A stretch of 64,000 nt of DNA from Mytilisepta virgata (lineage: Eukaryota > Mollusca > Bivalvia > Mytilida > Mytilidae): positions 96,262,513 to 96,326,512 of the forward strand of contig CM051521.1 in assembly GCA_028015205.1 (NCBI GenBank), written 5' to 3'. A model generated the notes under the pieces. That model was given only the letters and a program-made list of their open reading frames with translations, was not told the origin of the DNA and did not search any database. Of the stretch, positions 26,701 to 38,700 are shown piece after piece; the stretch's first letter is position 1, and the number at the start of each line of letters is the position of its first letter. A program made the translations under genes and the position numbers.

Positions 26701-29700
26701 ATGGTTAGGTGACATTTGTCAAAAAAGAACTGATGCATGTCACCCAAGTCTAATTGTGTCTAAGGTCAGTTGACAGGGTTCTCACTAAGAATTTTTCATG
26801 ATGAGTCCTGGGACTCATCATTTTTCAGAATGGTAGGTTTCAGGACTCATTGCCACTTTTTTAACGCACGATCCTTCATGATTTTGACCATGGTAGGCCT
26901 ATTGTACTATTGTAAAAGTTTAATTAGAATCATGTGCTGCCTCAAAATACTGACAAATATAATTTCCAAAAAAGAAAAAGAAAAAATGAACATACACATG
27001 TATGCAGTGGTGCTCCAAACTTGGAAGAAAATTTCTGTTACAGATATGAGCAAAAATCTTTTTGACAACTTATTTAATATTGCCATTTTATTTTTTAATA
27101 TTTACTTATCTATAATCTTTACTATTATATTTTCTCAAACATACTCTTAAAATCCTCCCATTGACCTTGTTTTAACACCTTAATAATCAATATTGACAAA
27201 ATTTCCAATTGTAAAGTAAGTCAAAGTCCGCTAAATTCATTTTTAAATGAGGACTACACATATTGTTACCACTCAATAAAAAACACTGTGGCCAATGAAA
27301 TATCACGAGAATTCCGATCGCCACCATTTTCTAGCTTAATTTGTTGTTTTTTCTTTCCCCATTCCCTTTGATCTCCAAGAAAACAAAAAATGGTGGCTCG
27401 AGATCTTTTATGAAAATTATGGTCTTCGGACGCAGCTGATTAGATTTAAATGCGTCCTAGGGATGCATGAGATTGAAGTATGACATGTCCAGTCCAATTT
27501 TAGCACGTCCAGGACACGTGTACGCGCCTTAGCGAGAACTCTAAGTTGACAGATCTCAACCTTGTACGCACCCACCAAAAGTATCTACATGTATAGACCA
27601 AAATGATGGGTTGAGAAATGGACTTATTTGTGAAAATATGATAAAGAGTCACTCAAGCACAAAATTGAGGTTAAGGTCAGCTGTCACACTCACACCGACT
27701 TGTCAAGAAGAATCTACAGACTAAATATAAAGGTATTACAGCTACAAAAATTGACTTAATCATGAAAATGTGACACAAGTCACTTAAGCATGAAATACAG
27801 GTCAAAGTTCATGGTGTCAGACTGGTATATTATCTAAGAACTTCCACTGACCAAATGCTGTGGATCCAGTTAGTATAAATTCTGAAAAAGAGACTTAATC
27901 ACGAAAATGCATGGCAAAGTTACTCAAGCATGAAATTCAGGTCAAGGTGAGGGACAGATGTACAACTATCATCTATCTAATATGTTTGTAAAAGCATATA
28001 TATCTACATATAGACCAAATATGATTGGTCTACATATTACAAATGCTTAACAATGGACCTAATAGAAAAAATATGATACAAAGTATTTCAAGTGTGAAAT
28101 TGAGGTAAAGGTGTGGAGAAAGGTGTCAGACTGGCAGTTACCCACTAAGAACTATCTATAGACCAAATATGGAGGGTCTAGGTATTACAGGTGCAGGGAA
28201 ATGGATTTAACAACATAAATTGAAACAAGTCACTCAAGCGTGAAATTGAGGTCAAGGTCTGGATACAGGTGTCAGACTGGCATGCACCATTTAAGAACTA
28301 TCTATAGACAAAATATGGTGGGCCTAAGTATAACAGTTGCTGAGAATGGATTTAACCATGTAACTCGGACACAGATTTTTATAAATGTTCATGAAGTCAA
28401 TGAACCATAATAACGAGGTCAAGGTCGAAAGACAAGTATACTGCAAACTTTATATCATAATGTATATGTGGCTCAAAGATCTTTAGTGTAGGTATGTGTG
28501 CAAAGGCTCAAAGGAGCCTGTATCGATCACCTGATATTTCCATTTGTTTCTTGCTAAAGAACCTTAATATAACATCCATGTTTGGTTTCAATCCATTCAG
28601 TAATTTCCAAGAAGAAGCCATTTGTATGTAATTCCCATAGGGACCTATGTTAAACTAAGTCTTCTGCGGATGACAGATCGGCACCAAAGTAACAACTCTT
28701 GGTCAGAACGTCATAAGGAACATTCATGCTTCTCTAGATTTTTCTATGTATTTCATATAGGGTCCTATGTTAAACTAAGTCCCCCCTACTGGCAGCCAGG
28801 TTGGATGACAGATTGGTAACAAAGTAAGAACACATGGTCAATACCTTCATAGGAACATACATGTAACTATAAAGTTAAGTTTCAATCAGTTGAGAGATTC
28901 TTCAGCCAATCAGAAACAAGATTGATATGCTGTAGTGTGATGTCCCCCGCCAAAATATATAGAGTTGTACAACAGGGACATAGGTAACATTTTAAAGTGT
29001 ATTTTAAAATATAAATAAACTGCTTCGCTGAGCGCAGCTGGATACGACGGCAGAGCTCTAACCCTGAACAACTGGGGCAAAAATGGACCCAATATTCGCA
29101 CTTGATACAGGTCTGAATTTGGATTGTAATTAAATATATGACACATAAAAGGTTTCTGACACAGAATAACTGTAATCAAAGAACTTAGAATTGGTCATAT
29201 GATTTGAATTTATATTCAATTTTTTGCTTTTTGTGCAATACAATATGCTGTGGCGAATTGCCCCCCCCCCCCACCTCCCCAAGAAAAATAATTTACCCCT
29301 TTTTTGCTTTTGTGCAATACACTATGAAGTTGCACATTGAATCCCCCCCCCCCAAAAAAAACAAAAACCAATAAAAATTATTGTAACCCTCCCCTTTTTT
29401 TGCAAAAAAAAAAATTGAAATTTTCTTTTAATTTCTGAAATCTGAAATGAGAAAAAAATTGCCCCCCCCCCCTTAATTTCTCATTTACCCCCCCCCCCCC
29501 CCAAATTTTGTTTTCACCTCCCTCCCCCCCAATTTCTTTATACATAATTTATGACTTGTAAGGGAGGTAATCGAATCATACACAACATTTTACTTTAAAT
29601 GGGTTTGGATTACCTCCCTTACACCAAGATAATAACCAAAAATGCTTATTGAGCCCTTTTTTGGCCCCTAATTCTTAAACTGTTGGGACCAAAACTCCCA

Positions 29701-32700
29701 AAATCAATCCCAACCTTCCTTTTGTGGTCATAAACCTTGTGTTTAAATTTCATAGATTTCTATTAACTTATACTAAAGTTATATTGCAAAAACCAAAAAT
29801 TCTTATTGGGCCCTTTTTTGGCCCCTAATTCTTAAACTGTTGGGACCAAAACTCCCAAAATCAATCCCAACCTTCCTTTTGTGATCATAAACCTTGTGTT
29901 TAAATTTCATGGATTTCTATTAACTTATAGTTATAACTAAAAGTTATAGTGCGAAAACCAAATATCTTCGGACGACGACGACGACGACGACGCCGTCATA
30001 CCAATATACGACTGCAAAAATTTTGCGGTCGTATAAAAAGTTGTTTAAGGTACCAAAGATGTCAATGTTGCAATACCCCAAAAAAATGGTCAAAGTCCCA
30101 TAACTCCTGTAAAAATTGTCAAATCAAAATGCCAATAACGATATGATCAACTACATGTACATATGCTGGCAAACAATCCTTCAAAGTTTGAAAGATTTCT
30201 GTCAAACGGTTTCAGAGGACTTGCTTTGACAAGATGTCAATGTTGCAATACCACCAAAAAATGGTCAAAGTCCCATAACTCCCGTAAAAATTGTCGTCAA
30301 TCGATTTCAGAGCATTTGTGTTTACAAAGTCTTTGGAACGGACGAAATGAAGGATCTTATAGCCAATATAGGGAACATCTCTAATTTAGTTTCATTCTGT
30401 TCAGTGGTTCTCAAGAAGAAGAACATTATGTGAAAAATTAACGCCAGACTCCAAGTGATGGCCACTAGGACACTTCATTGATGATTCTAATATACCGTCC
30501 TATATATCCACCTGGTATATCCACTTTTAGCACATGTGTACAGAGGCTTTTATGTGAATGAGAATTACGTCAACTTTAACAAGAAAAAATATCTTTTTCC
30601 ACACTAGTGTTTATCATGCGATACAACCACAATAGCAGGGCTCAAGCTGCTTGAGGATGACTGGGAGGAGTTACTTTTCTCTCTGAAGCTGACAAGAAGA
30701 AGTGAAGAAAAAACTGGGAAAGGTCATTACGTGTTGTTCCAAAGCACCATGATCATTTTAAAAGTCTTATTCTCATGTTTTTAAAGTTTTTTTAAGAACT
30801 TCAGATTCATTCTCTGCATTTACAATTCAATAAGACAAACTAAAATTGCATCCTTCTAAACCACTATCCAAAATGTATATGACAGAGGCAACATAGACAC
30901 TTCTGAAATTTATAAAACCTAATCATTACTTAGTAACATTATCATTCTCACTATGGTTCATGGTTCGAGTTGTGTTTAATGTTTAATGGTCTAAATTATT
31001 ATTATTAACAATATTTTTTCTGATCGGATTATTTCCCTTACCTATCGATCTACTAAAACAAAAGCTTGGTTTTTTATTTTCATTATACATGTCACGATTT
31101 TCCTTAAATATGTAAGTGATTTCGAGTCAGGCGATTTATTGAATTTACAGGCAAATCAAACAATGCTTTGACAGGAGTTCAGACGGCTGACCAATTTGTT
31201 GGAAGACTTAATCTTCGATTTTGACGAAAGTTTAGGCGAAGTCAGATGCTACAAGGTGACTACTTTGTCCAAATTGCACTCCAGCTGTGCCATCTTGATT
31301 TTTTAATGATGTGACGGTTGACGGTAAGTCTGTGAGACGTGTTTTATTCATTTTTTAGTGTAAATGACAAATAACATAAATTGATTTTGCAAATGGATTA
31401 TCTTATGAAAATAGTTTATCAAAATGGAAAGATTGCAGCGTATTAATCGAAAGAGAAATGGCCAAACCAATGTCGGATAAATATAGGACAACTCAAATGA
31501 GTACAATTAACAATTTGTCCTATAAGAATAGAAATGACTCATGGGGGTTTTGGAGTTGTAGTAATTTACACATAGGCCCGGCATTCATATCTTTTTCTTT
31601 CTTTTGAAATTTCTTAAGGATAAGATGAAACGAGTTTGACTATCTGCATTTTACCAGAATTTAATTTCAATTTTCATCCGCCATTGATTTTTTTTCTGTG
31701 ATGATCCCTGTACCTGAAATTCTATTTGGTACATATATATAAAGTAAATGTCACCAGTTGAGGTAGGCACAGATGGGAAAAGACTTGTCAATTAAAAATA
31801 ATTCTTCTTCCTTTTGAGTAAAACTATATTGAAATCAAGGAATATAAATGTGAATATAAATAAACACCAACCATCATTAAGTGGCAAAGAATTAGATATT
31901 TAACAGTAGTTGTATAATATAGTTAATGTACGGGTTATTTTAACATAGTATACAAACTACACAGTACAAAGGTGGGCAATTTTTTCCGACATAAAAAACA
32001 ATTACATGTATTACTACTTTGAACCCCAATAATGCGAGTGTAAACTTTAAGGCAGTGAAAGCAATGGCTTTCATCATGAATACTGAACACAACACAATAC
32101 GTATTAAAGGGTAGACTTCCGATGAAATACTCTTCCTTACTTGAGATACACAGAGGCCCCACTGGTCTTCGCCAATGTATGGAGACAGAATTTTATAATT
32201 GCGTGATATTTCTGGCAACAAAATTTTTCAATCTATTTTTTAAAAAAATCTGGAACCTGAGAGAAAACATTTTGAAATGATGACTAAGAAATATTATTTG
32301 TAAAATTAAATAATTATCTATGATAATTGAACAGTTTACTTCAGGCTAATTAACCCAGCAGGTGTTTCAAAGTAAACAAACACATCAAAATCAATAATGT
32401 GGTACTGAAATCTTTTACACTTGAATGCACAATTGATTGACCACCCTCTGAGGACACTATAAAATAAGGTCATATTTACATTATTCAACTTTTTATTAGG
32501 TCATTAGAAAATAAATATGCATGCCTTGTATCACCTTTAACAGGTTTTTTAAAAGAGAATTCCTAAAATTTCCAGTCAGCAAGGATTGTGAGGTCACTTC
32601 CGGTTTTAACATAAACAAATGCATGTGGAAATCGATGACGATGTTACATTAGGCTTGCTATCAAAGTCATTTCAAAGGAAAGATACATGTAATTGTAAAA

Positions 32701-35700
32701 AGATTTTATTTCAACAAAAATACTTTGTAGGTCAGGTTATTTGAACTCATTATGAATTAATTAGCAATCATACATGAAGAAAGGCAAGGGTAACTTGGCA
32801 AACAAATTTTGAAACTGGTGACAAAAATTTGACTTTGGCAATTTTTTTACGGCAGTTTTGAATATCAGCATGCCTCCTGAGATACATGGTATTTCAGTTA
32901 ACCTTTTTTCTTCTATTTATTTATGAAAAAGGAGGGGGCTGCTGCCTCCTTTGCCTCTATGGATTTTACGGCCATATTAATGTGAAAATAATCATATAAT
33001 GAATTTATTTTATTGTTTAAAAACAATTTTTAACTTAAATTTTCAGTGTTTCTCTATTTAACTCCTGTGGTCTCAACATTATGATGATGATTACGATCGA
33101 ATCTGTCTGCTTCAATGTAGGAGCCAAAAAGCAGTCCTATTACACGTAATGGAGCAGCCATGTGTGAATCACACTCGGGCATACTAGGCATATTTTCCAC
33201 CTGTTTTTGTTCAAAAACTGTAAAAATATTATATTTCTATCATTATCAGTTAAAACATAGAAACATACCATCACCTAACGGGAGATTTCCAATCCAGAAA
33301 TCTGGCATTAAGAATTTCCACCCGTTTTAAATGGTTTGTTTTCTGTTCAACTCCTGAAGAGATTCTCGCTAAAGTCATGTTCCAAATAAGGAAGTCTTCA
33401 TTGACAAAATACTAGTTCCCGTGATATTGTCAGTCATAGTCTTAGTAAGGATATCCATATAAGGTCAGGCCACGCCTCCGGCGATCCCACAATGTCTGTC
33501 ATGGCGGAAAGAAAATAATTTTGAAACCGATATTATGACAAGATATGCAAAACAACGATTTCAAAATTAATGAAGTAAATTTACATTTAATATGCTGGAA
33601 ATTATACAGTTCAATGATATTTCAGGTAAACACCACCTCTTATTGCCATACATAAAAGTCATTTTTGCTCCATTATGAGTAACGGGACTGCTTTGTAGCT
33701 CTGCTGAGTCAAAAGTTGTCACAGGAGCTACATTATTGTAGCTAGATGAGGGCTTGACCATTTCAATATTATCCACATAATTTGATGTGTTGGGTCTTGG
33801 GAAGTAAAATTATACATTGGGCTGTTCCAGAAATAGTCTGTACCCCCCCTATGGAAGATGCCGGAATTCCAGACAAAAATTGTCTTCAAAAATGGAAAAT
33901 TCCACACAAAAATATTTGTGTTGCATAAATTTCCAGACAATAATTTTTCTTGACTTTAAATTTTTCCAGATAAATTATTGAATGGAATAAAAAAGTCCAG
34001 ATAAATTTGTGGAAAAGAACATTCCAGGAAAAAAAAAGTTCCCGCAAGTTGCTGGAAATCCAGACATATTTCCCAAGATCAAACTTTTCATTAAGGCTGT
34101 TCCAAAAAATATCCCCTTGCTTGAAGGCGCATTTGTTCATTCCCACCACTTATCAGGAAACAAATGATTGCCCAATATAAAGTATACGGTTAACAATTAT
34201 TAGAATGCCAATAAATACATATTGTTTTTAATATAGTTCCTTTTAAACATTACAATGCATGATAAAAATTATTTGATCATTATGTCAATTTGAATTCATT
34301 TTAGATACTGCAAATATATTTTTATCTATGGTCTTACAATTTGAAAAAGAAGTCAAGAAGATCTTATAAACATGTTATCATTTTTCAATCACTACAGTTT
34401 TCATTCTCTTCATTTCTCTTATTAATGCTTGCTTGGTTTTCATTTTGTCCAACTCTACTTTCTTCCACTATGTCTTTAATTTCCTCTATTAAACTATTGT
34501 CAGATGGAGGGTCATCATCACAATAATCATTATGCTCCGTTTCTTCATCTTTACAATCTAGTACATTGTAATAGTTTTTGAAGTTCCATAATTTTAACTC
34601 CACAAGCCTTTCTAAGGGCATCAGTAGCCTTTTGTAGCTAATGTTGAAAGCCAGTCCGCTCCATTTCAGCATCATCTTGATTTTTTGTTTCTTTACTTTC
34701 TTTAAAACCATGAATCCTCTTTTTAAAACTGACATTTAATATCACTTTGGGCTTTATTTACCCTAGCAACAAGTTGATGGATGGTTTTTAACTGTTTTTC
34801 AGAATAAGTCTGCCCTTTTCTTTCAAGGCTAGATATCAAATGATCAACTTTAATGGCATCAATTTTGGCATCATTGGCATTATACTGATCCCATGCAACT
34901 TCTATAAGTCCCATAACAGTGCTTTTGTTTTTCATTCTAATTGATGGGTTGGCCATCAGTTCCTTTAGTTTTTTATTAGTGAATTCCATCTTCTTCCTTT
35001 GTAATCCATACACCTTTTGTATTTCACCATCTGTATAGAAGTGAATTTTCTTGGCCTCTAAAACTTTGTTGAAGTCATATGGTGAGTAAAGCCAGTTGAA
35101 TGGCCTAAAAAAGATAAATTACAGTATAATTTATCGACAATAACTTATAAATAATAGTTGAATTTCTAAAACAAATTAATAGTAATTATTACAGTAACAC
35201 CTGGAGTAACAGGCTCCTCTATATAACAGGCACCTGCTTATAATGGGCAGTTTCAATTCCTCCTTAAAGAAAATGATATTGTTGTATTTTATATAACGGG
35301 CACTGCTCATCGTGGGCAGTGGGCACTGTTTTATGTACCCCAAAAGATGAAGAACCTGTCTGATACTTGTGAGTCAGCTATTCATGAGGAGTAAAATTGT
35401 AGGGGATAAATTGATTGTACTGATTGTCCATTATAAATCGTAATAACCTAAATGTGTAAATGATTGTTAATTGGAACATGCACAGTAAGTTTGAAATGCA
35501 AAATACATGTATATAAAAACAAACAGAACAAATAATACACCATCTGAAATATACAATGCACATTAAGGATGATTGCTGGTCAGTTTAAAAATAAAAAGGT
35601 TTTCAAATGACTGTTATTTTTTGTTAGAAAATTGACAAAGAAGAACTTTAAGCGAAAAAAATTGATAGGTTTGTGACCTTGTTTTTGAGATACAAGCGAT

Positions 35701-38700
35701 TTAAAATTTGGCGGGAAACTGAACTCCTCTGATTTTTTCATACTTTTGATATTTTTCTATGAAAGAACATGAAAAAATATTAAGAATTTCATAAAAATTT
35801 ATAAGACTGGTCCTAAAGATGTACATAATGAAATAATGAAAAGAAAATATGGGGTCACTGGGCAAAATATTGTTAATGCTTTGAAAAACAGAGGAGGTCG
35901 AAAATCTGACTGAAATGTATAAAAAAAACATGACCAGCAAACATCTTATTAAATGATTGCACTCTTTTGTAAACACCCTCCATATAAAGGACACCTGTCT
36001 ATAAAGGGCAATATTGCACCTTACCTTGTAGACATGTTTGACTGTGTAGTGAAGATTTGAAGGGAAATAAAATATAAGGCTGATAAAATAAATTTGCATG
36101 AAATAATAATTGGTCAATGTATATATCTAATTAAAGTTGGAACATTTGCAAAAATGAAGTCTTAGTGAAAAGCTTTTCATATTTGCATAGGTTTTATATT
36201 TGTCCATTGTTTATTTTGTGCATGTTGTATTTGTTTATATATTTGGTTGATTTATATCTGTGGAATTTGTAAATTATAAATGATTAATTCTGAAATCAAA
36301 ACAGGGAAAGATAACAAAGATTATATTGACTTTGACTACTACTTTGACTTTGTTTACAAGGAATCTTTTCTGGTGTAACCATTGCTATATCCTCTCCAAC
36401 TTCTGTTAAATTTATATTATATAAATAAGATACATTTATTTGCAAATTTCAACCTGAGGGTTCAAAGCATTTTCATTTTGTGCATGCAAAATACATATAA
36501 TAAAAATACTAAACAAATGACAACAATTCATATTTTCAGAGACATATTGTGGATTTTAAATAGTTACTGAAATTCTTTTCAGGATTTGCAGATAAAATTT
36601 GTGATTGAGTAAAATATTATTTTTTTAACAGATTTTATTCATGACTTTTATCTAATTACAGATTACCCAAATATTTACATCTTCTCATTTCCATACTAAA
36701 TGAATCTTAAATGTGTTCGAACTTCTTTTGAGGAGTATATTTTTTTTAGGAAAATCATGCATACTCTTACTAATAATTCATTTTTTTTTTCTATAGGTAC
36801 ACACCTTTTTTATGTTAATAGATCTCTATTTTAAGTTTCGTTTGTATACATTATCACTGTATTACTATATTATACACAGTGTGGCTATTTTTGTACAAAT
36901 TAAAAAAAATATATATTAGGCACAGATTCAGGGTGAATGGGGTATATGTGTAGCAGACTGGGTGTTTATGTAACACAAAATAGTGTTCCTATGATAGGGT
37001 TGGAGGAAGAAAAAAATAAATGGATGATATGAATTGTCCTCTGGGTTTTCTTATATTAAAAGACCAACATTTGTCAGAAAAATTTATGGATTGGTCCTAA
37101 TTTTCAAGATTAGCCATTGATTTATGATCCAATTAGTTATATACTGATAACAAAAAAGATGAAGGACACTTTTTGTTTTACAAAAGGTATGTTTATAGGT
37201 ACCACAATATCAAGGGTAATTTATAACCACCAGTCAGTCTAACTAGTATAATATTTAATTATTTTGTTATTTTTTGAATGGCAGACCAGCTCTTTTTATC
37301 AGCTACACCATGAACAATGAACATCATGTCCATAAACTGTCATATTTTACATTCTGGGTATAATTCCAATTGTATCCAAACAACCTTCAAAACGTATAGA
37401 CAAGAACTGGCTGAATTTCTGACATGCATTTTATTGTCACCTTTGAAATTCTTCTTCCAAAATATGTATCTTTTCTGAGAATGACCCATCTATTTCTATG
37501 GTAATGTATGTGATTTAAACCACATGCAAATCAATATAAGACACAGACTTTCCTTCCTGTTAAAATAATGTATTTCCCCAGGAATGTTGAAACCCCCTGC
37601 TCAGATACAGACATCTGAGATGACATGTAAATTGCTCCAAAGCCTATTCAGCAGCTAATATTTTATACAAATAAATAATCTGATCATTTCAATATTAATC
37701 TGTTTCCCACTAGAAAATTTATTTGTAAATTACAACTTTCTTTGATTTTGACTGTATCATACATATATTTATAAAAAAAAATCCACACCTTTTCTATCAA
37801 AATTTCTTATCCTTTGATTTTTTTTGATTATTATAAAACATCTTTAGGAGGACCTTCCCGATTGATCCTCAAAAATATGATTTCCACACCAAGAACATAA
37901 TTATGCTAATAAAAAGCATTCTGAAGCTTCTGAAACAGTTGGGGCCATATAATCCAAACTCAATACCAACCTTCCTTTTTGGTCTTGAACTTAAGTTAGA
38001 TAATGGAAACAAAATGTGCACAGATGATTGATTGTTGTTTTACATCCAGTGAGCAATATTTCAGCTTTCTTCAGGACGAGAACAAGTTAATAAAATTGAT
38101 CAGTACTTATAAAAAAAATGGGGAAATGGGATAGGCCATTGGGCGAAATTTTGATTGCCACTGGAAAAGGAGGATGAAGTCGTCAAGGGCAGGAAATTTA
38201 ACCTTGCAACACAACTGATTCAATGTCACTCAAAGAGAGCTTGTTCTTTAACGTGCAGAGAGAGTGACACTCCCCCCAATACATATGTCCGCAGCCGGCA
38301 GACGCCCTGTTTAGGAGGTTTGTATCCAACAAGCCGGAGATGGCTAGGTCCTATTTCTATATCTCAGGATTCCCTCGGGGTGTGGACAGATGACAACAGT
38401 GCCATATCATATAATATGACCCTAAAAATTAAATGGTCGCATAAAAAGTAAACTGTACTTACCAGAACAACTTCTATTTCTTTAGCCTGCATTGTTACTT
38501 TCTTGAGTTTGCTCTTTCTTCTCAATAACTTTTTCTTCTTCAGTATATAAATTGAGTTCTTGCAAAAGGTTAGTCTCTTTTACAACACATTTCCAAATAC
38601 AGATAGGAATTGGTTATGAATGTTAACCAGCAGGTCTATCTAAGACCACCCATAGTACATGTACTTGCATTAGCTAATCAATTATGGCTGATTAATTCCT

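Noticed and set aside
26770..27150. 126-codon plus-strand frame
   Set aside because: Inside copy 2 of the inverted element; not conserved in copy 1.
29949..30146. Arginine-rich open frame
   Set aside because: Translation of the (GAC)n tract of a repeat tail.
34726..35105. Assignment of the broken ORF to RTF1 (Paf1 complex)
   Set aside because: A few charged, helix-rich stretches looked similar, but no Plus3 motif could be matched; left as unknown.
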